DNA from: Candidimonas humi
GTDB taxonomy: Bacteria; Pseudomonadota; Gammaproteobacteria; Burkholderiales; Burkholderiaceae_B
DNA length: 64,000 nucleotides
Assembly (NCBI RefSeq): GCF_019166065.1
Contig: NZ_JAHTBN010000003.1
Coordinates: 1 to 64,000, forward strand
Direction: 5' to 3'
Shown one piece after another: positions 7,815-16,967 of this stretch. Both the position numbers and the translations under genes were made by a program. Each line of letters begins with the position of its first letter. The stretch's first letter is position 1. A model generated the notes under the pieces. It was not told the DNA's origin, ran no database searches, and saw nothing but the letters and a program-made list of their open reading frames with translations.

Positions 7815-8168
7815 TCACCTGTGCGGCGTGCTGTCTCCCGCGGGATATTTGACCTTGTTCGCCTGGATTTTGTGGACTATGGCCTCGTTCAGGTCGACGT
7901 GCAAGACGCTGCATAGGCGTATCAGATACAGGGCGACGTCGGCCAATTCGTCGCGAACCGCCCTGGCCGTCTTCGGGTCGTCGGCGACCTGGAGGGACTG
8001 GTCTTCGGTCAGCCATTGGAAGATCTCGACCAGTTCTCCGACTTCGCCGGTCAGCGCCATGGCGAGATTCTTGGGGGAATGGAAGGGGTTCCAGTCGCGC
8101 TCGTCGGCAAAAGCCTGCAGCGCTGTCTCGAGCGCGGCGACATCGATGAGGCGGGTCTCTGTATTCAT
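7815..8168 (-). CDS. MazG-like nucleotide pyrophosphohydrolase
   Basis: A 117-residue all-alpha NTP pyrophosphatase of the MazG/dCTP-pyrophosphatase (RS21-C6) type, which hydrolyses non-canonical or excess nucleotides such as dCTP to the monophosphate. The metal-binding motif is complete: EVGELVEIFQW and, after about 25 residues, DELADVALYL. The length matches single-domain members (about 110-120). The ATG at 8168 is preferred over a long upstream open frame because the extra 107 residues have no family resemblance. It is transcribed in the same direction as the flavin oxidoreductase 105 bp downstream. Confidence 0.88.
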   Translation of the reverse strand: MNTETRLIDVAALETALQAFADERDWNPFHSPKNLAMALTGEVGELVEIFQWLTEDQSLQVADDPKTARAVRDELADVALYLIRLCSVLHVDLNEAIVHKIQANKVKYPAGDSTPHR

Positions 8169-8501
8169 AGTGCGTCGGTCTTGGCGGCTCTGCGGGAATT
8201 TTCTTTTATCGTCGACAGCGAAGCAGGCATGCCGGTCTTCGATTTGCCGGTGGAAACACCGGGTAGGTCCTTTGTACCAGATCGAGAAGCCGGGCTTCAC
8301 GATGGCATCGAACAATCGGGCCGTGTTTGGCCCGGACGATGCCGCAAGTCGCGCCTTGTAACTGACAATTTTGTCAGCCAACGCGAGGCGGCGGCCTGCA
8401 TTTGGGCGGATGTCAGGTACCTGCAGTAAGATGCGGCGATCCAGGGCCTGCGCGCATCCAGGCCCGATTGCCATCCGTCCGGCGCCCACGCCCTTAGCCG
8501 C
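8169..8501. other. Divergent intergenic region between mazG-like and chrA genes
   Basis: A 333-bp gene-free stretch between divergent genes. It contains a short hairpin cgggcc/ggcccg near 8325-8340 and a small palindrome ctgaca/tgtcag. Open frames here are extensions of the flanking genes and show no family likeness. Promoters for both genes must lie here, but I cannot assign boxes with confidence. Confidence 0.4.
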
Positions 8502-9068
8502 ATGTCATCCAGCCTTGCTCCCACCGAGACCCAGCCCACCGCCTGGCGCCTGTTCCTGATTTTTTCCCGCATAGGCCTGACCAGCTTCGGCGGTGGACTG
8601 AGCGGCTGGCTGCTGCGCGAGTTCGTCCAGGACCGGCACTGGATCAGCGAAGAGGATTTCCTCAACGGCCTGTCGCTGGCCCAGGCGCTGCCAGGGGTCA
8701 ACGTCAAGAACATGGCGATCTGGATAGGCTACCGCCTGGCCGGCGCGCGCGGGGCGGTAGCGGGATTCACGGGCATCATCGTGCCGCCCGCAATTTTCAT
8801 CGTGTTGCTGGGCATATTGTTCGCCTCGCTGGCGCGCTATCCCTTGAGCAATATCGCGCTGGCCGGTGCAGCGGCGGCGGCCATCGGCCTGTCGGCCAGC
8901 ATGGCCATCGTGGCCGCGCGGCGCGTGCCGCGCCGGGTGCTCCCCTTGTTGATAATGGCGAGTACTTTCGTCATGGTGGGCTTGCTGCATTGGCCGCTGG
9001 TATGGGTGGTGCTGGCCGAGGCGGCCGTCAGCATCACTGTCGAGTACCGCCGGCTGAAGTCCGAGTAA
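8502..9068 (+). CDS. Chromate transporter, first half-protein (ChrA family)
   Basis: A 188-residue inner-membrane protein forming the N-terminal half of a split ChrA-type chromate transporter. The signature is in place: LTSFGGGLSGWLLREFVQ near residues 26-43, then GLSLAQALPGVN, followed by about five hydrophobic segments. Full-length ChrA proteins have two such repeats in one chain; here the second repeat is the next gene, 16 bp downstream. The halves are expected to act as a heterodimer exporting chromate or related oxyanions. No chrB regulator is nearby, so chromate induction is not evident. Confidence 0.88.
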   Translation: MSSSLAPTETQPTAWRLFLIFSRIGLTSFGGGLSGWLLREFVQDRHWISEEDFLNGLSLAQALPGVNVKNMAIWIGYRLAGARGAVAGFTGIIVPPAIFIVLLGILFASLARYPLSNIALAGAAAAAIGLSASMAIVAARRVPRRVLPLLIMASTFVMVGLLHWPLVWVVLAEAAVSITVEYRRLKSE

Positions 9069-9084
9069 GGCAGCGGAAACGGCC

Positions 9085-9624
9085 ATGAAAAACGCGCTTT
9101 GGGACTTGTTTTCGGTATTCGCGCCGCTGTCGCTGGTCACGGTCGGGGGCGGCCAGACGACGCTGGCCGAGATCCAGCGCCAGGTGGTCAGCGTCCATCA
9201 CTGGATGAACGCGCAGGAATTCCTCAATGCCTTCGCCATCGCCCGCCTTGCGCCGGGGCCGGGTTCGCTGCTGGTGACGCTGATAGGCTGGCAGGTCAGC
9301 GGTTTCTGGGGCGCAGTGGTCGCGACGGTGGGGATCTTCGGGCCCACGGCGTTCCTTATCTATGGCGTGGCCTATCTGTGGAAGCGCCACCGGGGCGCGC
9401 GCTGGCAGATCGCCCTGGAGACCGGCCTGCGTCCGGTGGCCGCGGGCATGATCATGGCCGCGGTCTATGTGCTGCTGCTGGCGCTGGAGGGCGGCTGGGC
9501 GGCGCGCGGCATCGCGGTCGTATCGACCGCGCTGATGTTGCGCACGAGGCTCAATCCCCTGATCCTGATCGGCGGCGGCGCGGCGCTGATGATCGGGCTG
9601 GATCTGGCGGGCTGGTACGGCTGA
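9085..9624 (+). CDS. Chromate transporter, second half-protein (ChrA family)
   Basis: A 179-residue membrane protein, the partner of the preceding half-transporter. It has LVTVGGGQTTLAEIQRQ in place of the FGGG motif and the diagnostic RLAPGPGSLLVT, followed by hydrophobic segments ending near GWYG. Short-chain CHR proteins are normally encoded in tandem and have opposite membrane topology. The 16-bp spacing from the first gene indicates one transcript. Confidence 0.88.
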   Translation: MKNALWDLFSVFAPLSLVTVGGGQTTLAEIQRQVVSVHHWMNAQEFLNAFAIARLAPGPGSLLVTLIGWQVSGFWGAVVATVGIFGPTAFLIYGVAYLWKRHRGARWQIALETGLRPVAAGMIMAAVYVLLLALEGGWAARGIAVVSTALMLRTRLNPLILIGGGAALMIGLDLAGWYG

Positions 9625-9725
9625 GCCTGCGCAAGCCCGCTAGTCCCGGGGTTCGATAAAGCTCGGGCTCGATAAAGCGGGAACAAAAGTCGCCGGCTTC
9701 GGCGAGCGGGGCGGTGAAGGACGTA

Positions 9726-10685
9726 TCAACTGCGCTCCGGCGGCTTGCGGTCGCGCGGCGCGCCCAGCCCGGCTGCGAGCCAGCCGCCTATGCGCGCGTA
9801 CGAGGCAATCATGGCGCACAGCATTTGCGCTTCGCGGCTCAGGCGCCGGCCCGCCTTGCGCACCATGGCTATGTCGTAGATGCGCGGCGGATCTTCCACG
9901 GCGATGGCGGCAAGCCTGCCCTGGACCAGCGGATGTTCCAGCACCACCTCGGGCAGGCGCGCCAGGCAGTCGGATTCCATCAGCATCGACACGGCGTCGA
10001 ACAAGGACGAGGAGTAGGCCGCGATGCGGGGGCGGCCCAGCCGGGTGTCGTCGAACAATTCGGTCAGGCTCGCGTCTTCTTCGCCGCGCCCGGGTATCGA
10101 GCCGACGACGATCCAGTCGCAGCGGATCAGTTCCTGTACGGTTTTGGCTGCTATCAGCGGGTGCCCGGTGCGCGCCAGGATGGCCGGCCGCCCCTGGTAG
10201 AGCATGTCGACCTGCAGGTCTTCGCAAGGCAGCCCGGCGGGCAGGCGCAACAGCGCGATCTCGATGCGGTTGTCGCGCAACTGCAGCAGCAGGTCGCTCG
10301 AGACCGTTTGCGTGACGTGCAGCGCCACGGAGGGGTTCTTGCCGCGAAAGTCGTTGAGTACGGTGGAGGCCAGGCGCAGCGCCGGGTCGATGGACAGGCC
10401 CAGCGCGATGCTGGGCTGTTGCCGTGCGCCGGTCCGGTACAGCCAGCGCGAGGCCCGGTCCGCCTCCAGCACGGTGGCGTGCGCCAGGTGCAGGAATTCC
10501 TCGCCGTCCTTGGTCAGCGTCAATCCCTTGGCATCGCGCGCCAGCAGGGCGACGCCGTGTTCGTCCTCGAGCCTGGCCAGGCTTTTCGTGAGCCCGCCCT
10601 GGGATACGTCGAGCGCGCGGGCTGCCGCCCGGAAGCCGCCGTGTTCGACGACGGCGATGAAGTCTCGAAGTTGCTGTAGCGTCAT
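9726..10685 (-). CDS. LysR-family transcriptional regulator
   Basis: A 319-residue LysR regulator. The N-terminal winged helix begins MTLQQLRDFIAVVEHGGFRA and continues ALDVSQGGLTKSLARLEDEH, the recognition helix. The remaining residues form the periplasmic-binding-like effector domain. It is divergent from a Bug-receptor gene with a 123-bp gap, the standard arrangement for LysR control of a neighbouring catabolic operon. The likely target is the Bug/ThDP-enzyme/aldehyde dehydrogenase operon, with the substrate or an intermediate as co-inducer. Confidence 0.9.
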   Translation of the reverse strand: MTLQQLRDFIAVVEHGGFRAAARALDVSQGGLTKSLARLEDEHGVALLARDAKGLTLTKDGEEFLHLAHATVLEADRASRWLYRTGARQQPSIALGLSIDPALRLASTVLNDFRGKNPSVALHVTQTVSSDLLLQLRDNRIEIALLRLPAGLPCEDLQVDMLYQGRPAILARTGHPLIAAKTVQELIRCDWIVVGSIPGRGEEDASLTELFDDTRLGRPRIAAYSSSLFDAVSMLMESDCLARLPEVVLEHPLVQGRLAAIAVEDPPRIYDIAMVRKAGRRLSREAQMLCAMIASYARIGGWLAAGLGAPRDRKPPERS

Positions 10686-10808
10686 GTCGGGCCTGGGTGA
10701 TTCCGCGGAGTGATCGCGATGCGGGCGGCAAGCGTTGACCGGCGCCTGGGGGCGCCGCGATCATGCCGGCTGTGCGTAGTTCAGAACTTTATCAAAAGGA
10801 GGAGAACA

Positions 10809-11777
10809 ATGAACATGCGAATCGGAGCCTGGGCGGCAGGCCTGGCCATGGCTTGGGCCGGCGCGGCCGTTGCGGCCCAGGGGTTTCCCGACAGGCCTAT
10901 CACCCTGGTGGTGCCGTTTGCCGCGGGAGCTTCCGCGGATGGCATCGGGCGCGTGCTGGCCCAGGAACTCTCGACCTCGCTGGGGCAGCCGGTCATCGTC
11001 CGCAACCAGCCGGGCGGCGGCGGGGCTGTAGGGCTGATGGCGGTGGCGCATTCGCAGCCCGACGGCTATACGCTGGGCCTGGGCGCCACGGGCGCTATCG
11101 CGATCAATCCGCATATTCCGAATGCCGCGCCCCTGAAGCCGAACAAGGACCTGGCGCCTGTGGCTAAGCTGGCCGATGTGCCGCTGGTGATCGTGGCGGG
11201 CAAGCGCACCGGCTACAAGAACCTGAAGGACATGCTGGACAAGGCCCGCGCGCATCCGCAAGACCCGATCATCTTCGGCACGCCGGGCCAGTACACCGCG
11301 CAGCACTTGTCCGGGGAATTGCTGGCCCGCATGGCCGGCATCCGCATGAATGCCGTGCCCTATCGCGGCAGCGGCCCGGCGGTGACCGATCTGCTGGGCG
11401 GCCAGATCGGCGTAGCCGTAGTGGACCTGACTTCGGCCTATCCGCACATCAAGACCGGCGACCTGGTGGCCTTGGGCACTACCGGCGCGCGCCGCAGCGC
11501 GGTGGCGCCGGAACTGCCCACCATCGCCGAAGGCGGCGTGGCGGGCTATGACGCGCCGGCCTGGATGGGGCTGTTCGCGCCCGCGGGGATTCCCCCCGCC
11601 GCCGCCGACAAGGTTTCTGCCGCCGTGAAGGCGGCCCTGGCCCAGCCCGAGGTGCGCAAGCGGCTGATCAATCTGGCCGCCGAGCCCGACTACATGGGTC
11701 CGCAGGATTTTTCCCGTTTCATCGCCAGGGAATCGAACCGCTGGGAACAGCTCTTGAAATCCATCAACCAGAGGTAG
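10809..11777 (+). CDS. Bug-family tripartite tricarboxylate transporter substrate-binding protein
   Basis: A 322-residue periplasmic binding protein. A signal peptide (MNMRIGAWAAGLAMAWAGAA, cleavage after VAAQ or so) is followed by the Bug signature FPDRPITLVVPFAAGASADG and IVRNQPGGGGAVG. These extracytoplasmic receptors are abundant in Alcaligenaceae and bind carboxylates or related small acids; membrane partners are often encoded elsewhere. The start at 10809 follows a good aggagaaca Shine-Dalgarno; upstream open codons are ignored. It heads an operon with a ThDP enzyme only 5 bp downstream, suggesting it captures the substrate of that pathway. Confidence 0.92.
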   Translation: MNMRIGAWAAGLAMAWAGAAVAAQGFPDRPITLVVPFAAGASADGIGRVLAQELSTSLGQPVIVRNQPGGGGAVGLMAVAHSQPDGYTLGLGATGAIAINPHIPNAAPLKPNKDLAPVAKLADVPLVIVAGKRTGYKNLKDMLDKARAHPQDPIIFGTPGQYTAQHLSGELLARMAGIRMNAVPYRGSGPAVTDLLGGQIGVAVVDLTSAYPHIKTGDLVALGTTGARRSAVAPELPTIAEGGVAGYDAPAWMGLFAPAGIPPAAADKVSAAVKAALAQPEVRKRLINLAAEPDYMGPQDFSRFIARESNRWEQLLKSINQR

Positions 11778-11782
11778 TCTGT

Positions 11783-13468
11783 ATGAGCAAGACGGGGGGC
11801 CAGTTGCTGGCCGACGGGCTGGTGCGCAACGGCATCGAAGATCTGTTCATGATCCCGGGCATCCAGCTCGATTGGGCCGTGGACGCGCTGCGCCAGCGCT
11901 CCGGCGACATCAGCCTGTACGTGCCGCGGCACGAGCAGAGCACGACCTATATGGCCGACGGCTATTACCGCGCCAGCGGGCGCGTGGGCGTCGCCATGGT
12001 GGTGCCCGGGCCGGGCGCCCTGAACGCGGGGGCGGGACTGGCCACGGCCTACGCCGCGAATTCCCGGGTGCTGTTCCTGACCGCGCAAATCCATTCCCAG
12101 GGGGTAGGCAAGGGATATGGCCTGCTGCACGAGATCAAGGACCAGCCCGGCTACCTGGCGGGGCTGAGCAAATGGAGCCGCCATGTGGGCGGCCCCGAAG
12201 AAATCGCCGCCGCGGTGGACCAGGCCTTCGACCGCTTGCATACAGGGCGGCCGCGCCCCGTGGCGCTGGAAATCCCCCACGACTACTTGAGCGCGTCCGT
12301 GAACGATGCGCCGCCCGCCGCAGCCGCCGGCCAGCCCGGGGCCGGTGCGCCTGCGGCTATCGACGAGGCCGCGCTGGCGCGCGCAGCGGCGCTGCTCGAC
12401 GGCGCGCGCCTGCCGGTCATCTATGTGGGCGGCGGCATTTTCCATTCCGATGCCTGCCCGGCCCTGCAGGCGCTGGCCGAGCGCATCGGCGCGCCGGTGG
12501 TCATGAGCGACAATGGCCGCGGTGCGCTGAGCGACCGGCATCCCCTGGCGATGAGCTCGCTGGCCGGCCGCGCCGTGTTCGGGCACGCCGATGTCGTGCT
12601 GGTGGTTGGCAGCCGCTTCATCGATTCGCTGACGCCGACGGCGTCCTGGCCCGCGCAGCCGGAGCTGCGCTATATCTACATCAATATCGACGAGGCCGAC
12701 TTGTCCGCGCCCCGGAAGCCGGACGTGGCGCTGGCCGCGGACGCCGCCGTGGCGCTGCCCATGCTGGCGGAAAGGCTGAAGCCGCGCCGTGCCATGGCCG
12801 AGGCCGACGCCTTGCGCGTAAAGGATTGGGCGCGCCGGCAGATCGACGTGGTGATGCCGCAGTCGGCCTACGTCGACGCGCTGCGCGCGGCCATGCCGGA
12901 CGATGCCATCTTCGTCAACGAGTTGACTCAGGTGGGCTATCTGGCCCGCGTCGCTTTTCCGGTATATGGGCCGCGCACCTACATTGGTCCGGGCTACCAG
13001 GGCACGCTGGGCTATGGGTTTCCGACGGCCCTGGGCGCGGCGGTGGCCGCGGGCGGGCGACGTGTCGTGTCCATTACCGGAGACGGCGGATTCGGCTGGA
13101 ACCTGCAGGAACTGGCGACGGCGCAGCGCTACGGACTGCCGGTGACCCTGGTGGTGTTCAACGACGGCCATTACGGCAATGTGCGCGCCATCCAGAAGCG
13201 CGAGTTCGGCGCCGAGGTCGCGGTCGAACTCGCCAACCCCGACTTCGGCCTGCTTGCCCGGGCCTTTGGCGTCGCTTTCGAGAAAGTCGACACGCCGCAG
13301 GCGCTGGGCGGCGCGGTGCAGGCGTCCATGAGCGCCGCCGGGCCGGTGATGATCGAAGTCGGGATAGGCGTAGTGCCCAGCCCCTGGCACTTGCTGCGGC
13401 TGCAGCCCATGAAGGGCGCGTCCGGGCCCGCGGCCCCGGCCGATCCGCTCGCAGGCGTGTATTCATGA
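11783..13468 (+). CDS. Thiamine diphosphate-dependent enzyme, acetolactate synthase/benzoylformate decarboxylase type
   Basis: A 561-residue ThDP enzyme with the usual three domains. The pyrimidine-binding domain carries PRHEQSTTYMADGY with the catalytic glutamate at E51. The central domain has VVMSDNGRGALSDRHPL. The pyrophosphate domain has GDGGFGWNLQELATA and ends in NDGHYGN, the metal/ThDP motif. It probably decarboxylates a 2-oxo acid to an aldehyde, since the next gene, overlapping by four bases, is an aldehyde dehydrogenase. Biosynthetic acetolactate synthase is unlikely because no small subunit or ilvC is present. The exact substrate is unknown. Confidence 0.85.
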   Translation: MSKTGGQLLADGLVRNGIEDLFMIPGIQLDWAVDALRQRSGDISLYVPRHEQSTTYMADGYYRASGRVGVAMVVPGPGALNAGAGLATAYAANSRVLFLTAQIHSQGVGKGYGLLHEIKDQPGYLAGLSKWSRHVGGPEEIAAAVDQAFDRLHTGRPRPVALEIPHDYLSASVNDAPPAAAAGQPGAGAPAAIDEAALARAAALLDGARLPVIYVGGGIFHSDACPALQALAERIGAPVVMSDNGRGALSDRHPLAMSSLAGRAVFGHADVVLVVGSRFIDSLTPTASWPAQPELRYIYINIDEADLSAPRKPDVALAADAAVALPMLAERLKPRRAMAEADALRVKDWARRQIDVVMPQSAYVDALRAAMPDDAIFVNELTQVGYLARVAFPVYGPRTYIGPGYQGTLGYGFPTALGAAVAAGGRRVVSITGDGGFGWNLQELATAQRYGLPVTLVVFNDGHYGNVRAIQKREFGAEVAVELANPDFGLLARAFGVAFEKVDTPQALGGAVQASMSAAGPVMIEVGIGVVPSPWHLLRLQPMKGASGPAAPADPLAGVYS

Positions 13469-14880
13469 CCCGCTACGAGCACTGCTACATCGGCGGGGCC
13501 TTTGTGCCCGTCGAGGGCGCCGGGCGCCATGCGGTGATCGACCCCGCGCGCGAGGAGCAATGCGCCGAGGTCCGGCTTTGCGGCACGCGGCAGGTGGATG
13601 AGGCGCTGGGTAGCGCGCGGCGCGGCTTCGAGGCATGGAGCCGCAGCAGCTTGGACGAACGCAGGGATGCCCTGGCACGTCTTCGCGATGCCCTGGAGCG
13701 GCGCGCGGATTCGGCCTCCCAGGCACTGGCCCGGGAAATGGGCTGTCCCGTATGGCTGGGCGGCCTGATGCAGGTGCCCATGGCCCTGAAAGGCCTGGAA
13801 TTCGCCGCCGCGGGGCTGGATCAGGTCATATGGCAGGAACGCATCGGCAACGGCCTGGTCGAGCGCGTGCCCTGCGGCGTCGTGGCTGCGATCACGCCCT
13901 GGAACTTTCCGCTGCACCAGATCGCGGCGAAGGTGGCCGCGGCGCTGGCGGCGGGCTGCAGTGTCGTCCTCAAACCCAGCGAGGTGGCGCCGGGCGCCGC
14001 CCTGGTTTTCATGCAGGCCGTGCACGAGGCCGGCTTGCCGGCGGGAACCGTGAACCTGATATGGGGCGGCGCCGACGTGGGCGAGCACCTGCTTGCGCAT
14101 GGGGGCGTGGATCACATCAGCTTCACGGGCTCCAGCGCGGTGGGCCGGCGCATCATGGCCGCCGCGGCGGCCAGGCTTACGCCGCTGACGCTAGAGCTCG
14201 GTGGAAAATCGGCGGCCGTGGTGCTGGACGATGCCGACCTGGCCGCGGCGATCCCGGCCATGGCGCGCGCGGGGCTGGCCAATTCCGGCCAGGCCTGCGT
14301 CAGCCAGTCGCGCTGGATCGTGCCGCGCCGCCTGCGCGACGAGGCGATCGAGCGCTTTCGCCGGGCGGCGGAGGATTGGCCTCTCGGCGATCCGCTGGAA
14401 GCGGCCACGCGCCTCGGCCCGGTGGCGACCAAGACCCAGTACCAGCACGTCTGCCGCATGATCAATGGCGCGTGGGAGCAGGGCGCCACTTGCGTGGCGG
14501 GCGGGAAGGCCCGGCCCGAGGGCACGGGTTATTACGTCCCGCCCACGCTCTTCGCCGACGTCGGCCCGGAAATGGACATCGCGCGGCAAGAAGTATTCGG
14601 GCCGGTGATTGCCTTGATGTGCTACGACAGCGAAGCCGAGGCGGCCGAGCTTGCCAACGTGACATGCTACGGCCTGTCGGGTGCGGTATGGTCGGCCGAC
14701 GTGCAGCGTGCCTCGAGTTTTGCACGCCGGATGAGGACCGGCCAGGTCGTCGTCAACGGCGCCGCACAGAACCTGGCGACGCCTTTCGGCGGCTGGAACG
14801 ACTCCGGATTCGGGCGCGAGAACGGCAGGTTCGGCATTGAAGGCCTGCTGAATTATCGGTCGCTGCACGGGGCCGTCTGA
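13465..14880 (+). CDS. NAD(P)-dependent aldehyde dehydrogenase
   Basis: A 471-residue ALDH-superfamily enzyme oxidising an aldehyde to the acid. Diagnostic residues are all present: the oxyanion asparagine in ITPWNFPLH, the general base E244 in LELGGKS and the nucleophile C278 in NSGQACVSQS, plus EVFGPVIAL near the end. The ATG at 13465 overlaps the previous stop (ATGA), so it is translationally coupled to the ThDP enzyme and presumably consumes its product. Together they resemble a 2-oxo acid decarboxylase/aldehyde dehydrogenase pair such as those acting on benzoylformate-like compounds. Confidence 0.92.
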   Translation: MTRYEHCYIGGAFVPVEGAGRHAVIDPAREEQCAEVRLCGTRQVDEALGSARRGFEAWSRSSLDERRDALARLRDALERRADSASQALAREMGCPVWLGGLMQVPMALKGLEFAAAGLDQVIWQERIGNGLVERVPCGVVAAITPWNFPLHQIAAKVAAALAAGCSVVLKPSEVAPGAALVFMQAVHEAGLPAGTVNLIWGGADVGEHLLAHGGVDHISFTGSSAVGRRIMAAAAARLTPLTLELGGKSAAVVLDDADLAAAIPAMARAGLANSGQACVSQSRWIVPRRLRDEAIERFRRAAEDWPLGDPLEAATRLGPVATKTQYQHVCRMINGAWEQGATCVAGGKARPEGTGYYVPPTLFADVGPEMDIARQEVFGPVIALMCYDSEAEAAELANVTCYGLSGAVWSADVQRASSFARRMRTGQVVVNGAAQNLATPFGGWNDSGFGRENGRFGIEGLLNYRSLHGAV

Positions 14881-14893
14881 ACCGGCGAGCGGG

Positions 14894-14913
14894 CGCAAGC
14901 CAGTGGGCTTGCG
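14894..14913 (+). terminator. Hairpin after the aldehyde dehydrogenase gene
   Basis: The arms cgcaagcc and ggcttgcg are perfect inverted repeats around a 4-base loop, 13 bp beyond the stop codon and between two convergent genes. No T-run follows, so it may only slow or protect transcripts. Confidence 0.45.
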
Positions 14914-14931
14914 TCCCGTCTCGTCCCGTCC

Positions 14932-14958
14932 CGGCTTGGCACGCTTGGCACGCTTGGC
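14932..14958. repeat. Three 9-bp tandem units (consensus acgcttggc)
   Basis: Three adjacent copies of a 9-bp unit, the last two identical, lie between the convergent ALDH and ABC transporter genes. It is one of several short intergenic tandem arrays in this window. Confidence 0.6.
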
Positions 14959-15071
14959 ACGGCTTTGCGCGGCTCGCCCTGGCCTCCAGCGATTCATTAT
15001 TTCGACAAGCCAGCGGCCGAAGCGGCCCCGGCCGATTTTCTGCGCCGGGAACTGGGGCTCCGGTTCGGGCG

Positions 15072-16967
15072 CTAGACGGGCAAGGCCGCCACATCGCCGG
15101 GCCGGGATGCCGGCGCTTGTGCCGCCTCGGGCCGGGTAGCGACGCCTGGCGTGGCGGCCGCAGGCGTATCGGTCAGCGACAGCGCCTGGCGCTCGAACAG
15201 CCTCCGGTACACGCCGTTCTTGCGCAATACCAGCGCGTCGTGCGTGCCTTCCTCGATGATCCGGCCCTTGTCCAGCACCAGCAGCCGGTCGAGCGCGCGC
15301 ACCGTCGACAGCCGGTGGGCCACCACCAGTGTGGTGCGGCCTATCATCAGCCGTTCCATCGCCTGCTGGATCAGGGCTTCGCTTTCGCTGTCCAGGCTGG
15401 AAGTGGCCTCGTCCAGGATCAGGATGGGCGCATCGGCCAGGAAGGCCCGGGCGATCGCCACGCGCTGGCGTTCGCCGCCCGAGAGCTTGATGCCGCGCTC
15501 GCCCACGAGCGTCTCGTAGCCTTGCGGCAGCGCCACGATGAAATCGTGCGCGCCGGCCAGCTGCGCGGCTTGCTCGATTTCGGCGCGGCTGGCGCCGGGC
15601 CGTGCATAGGCGATGTTCTCGGCCAGCGTGCGGTGGAACAACAGCGGTTCCTGCTGCACGATCGCGATGCGGCTGCGCAGCGACGATTGGGTGACCTGGG
15701 CGATATCCTGCCCGTCGACCGTGATGGCGCCTGCTTCCACGTCGTAAAGCCTTTGCACCAGCTTGATGAAGGTGGTCTTGCCCGAGCCCGAATGGCCGAC
15801 CAGCCCGATGCGCTCGCCCGGCGCGATGCGCACCGAGAAATCCTGGTACAGGGGCTTGCCGCGAGCGCCGTGCGTGTCGTAGCCGAAGTCGACATGCTCG
15901 AAGCGGATCTCGCCGCGCGTCACCGCGAGGTCGCGCGCGCCCGGCCTGTCGGCCACGCCGGGCGGCAGGCTTTCCAGCGCCACCAGTTCTTCCATGTCGT
16001 TGACGGAACGCTGCAAATTGCGGATGTGCATGCCCACGTCGTACAAGTAGCCTTGCAGCATGAAGAACATGGACAGCGCGAAGGTGATGTCGCCCACGCT
16101 GGCGCGCCCCGCGGCCCACAGCCACAGCGCCGCGCCCAGTATGGCGGCCTGCATGGCCGCCAGCATGGCGCCCTGCGCGCCGCCGTTCAGCGTGCCGCGC
16201 ACCCAGGTGCGACGGGTACGCACGCGCCACTTGCCTATCACCCGGCCCAGTCGCGCCTCTTCGCGCGTCTCGGCGCCGAAGGCCTTGACCACGGCGTTGC
16301 AGGTGACCGCATCGGCCAGCGCGCCGCCCATGCGGGTATCCCAGGCATTGGCCAATTGCGCGGCCGGCGCCACATAGCCCAGCGACAAGCCGACCGTGAC
16401 GGCGATATACAGCAGCGCGCCCAGTCCGACCACCAGGCCCATCACGGGCCAGTGCGCACCCAGCAGCAGCGTGGCGCCGGCCAGCATCGCGAGCGACGGC
16501 AGCAGGGCGATCAGCAGCGTGTCGTTGAGCAGGTCGAGCGCCCACATGCCGCGCGTGATCTTGCGCACGGTCGAGCCGGCGAAGCTGCTGGCATGCCAGT
16601 CGGTGGAAAGTCGCTGCACGCGGTGGAATGCGCCCGCGGCGATTTCGCTCATCATCTTCAGTGTGAGCGAGATGATGTTCATGAAGCCGAGCTGGCGCAG
16701 CACCGTGCCGCCGAGCCCGAGAGCGACCAGCAGCCAGAATGCCGACCATGCGGCATCCCAGGCCGCGGCCTTGCCGGCCGGGCCCGCGGCCAGCGCGTCG
16801 ACCAGACGGCCGGCGAACAGCGGCGTGAATACGTCGGCGACTGCCGACAGCAGTGCGAGCAGCGCAATGGCGCCGATGCGCCAGGGCTGCCTGCGCCAGT
16901 GGCGGAAGGTGTAGCCCAGCACTTTCTTGAAGACTTGCCCGCGGAAATCGAGTTGTTTGCGAACCAT
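15072..16967 (-). CDS. ABC transporter, fused permease and ATPase (multidrug/lipid exporter type)
   Basis: A 631-residue half-transporter: an inner-membrane domain with about six hydrophobic segments (residues 30-320) followed by a nucleotide-binding domain. Walker A is GHSGSGKT (391-398), the signature is LSGGERQR (495-502) and Walker B ILILDEATS follows, with the H-loop in VVAHRLST. It would work as a homodimer exporting lipophilic or peptide-like substrates. The last 45 residues are an alanine/proline-rich tail unlike typical family members. It is a single gene, convergent with the ALDH operon. The substrate is unknown. Confidence 0.9.
   Translation of the reverse strand: MVRKQLDFRGQVFKKVLGYTFRHWRRQPWRIGAIALLALLSAVADVFTPLFAGRLVDALAAGPAGKAAAWDAAWSAFWLLVALGLGGTVLRQLGFMNIISLTLKMMSEIAAGAFHRVQRLSTDWHASSFAGSTVRKITRGMWALDLLNDTLLIALLPSLAMLAGATLLLGAHWPVMGLVVGLGALLYIAVTVGLSLGYVAPAAQLANAWDTRMGGALADAVTCNAVVKAFGAETREEARLGRVIGKWRVRTRRTWVRGTLNGGAQGAMLAAMQAAILGAALWLWAAGRASVGDITFALSMFFMLQGYLYDVGMHIRNLQRSVNDMEELVALESLPPGVADRPGARDLAVTRGEIRFEHVDFGYDTHGARGKPLYQDFSVRIAPGERIGLVGHSGSGKTTFIKLVQRLYDVEAGAITVDGQDIAQVTQSSLRSRIAIVQQEPLLFHRTLAENIAYARPGASRAEIEQAAQLAGAHDFIVALPQGYETLVGERGIKLSGGERQRVAIARAFLADAPILILDEATSSLDSESEALIQQAMERLMIGRTTLVVAHRLSTVRALDRLLVLDKGRIIEEGTHDALVLRKNGVYRRLFERQALSLTDTPAAATPGVATRPEAAQAPASRPGDVAALPV

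Noticed and set aside
11872-13464. Long upstream extension of the aldehyde dehydrogenase frame
   Set aside because: The upstream 531 codons are the wrong frame of the ThDP enzyme gene; the ATG at 13465 with ATGA overlap gives a normal ALDH length.
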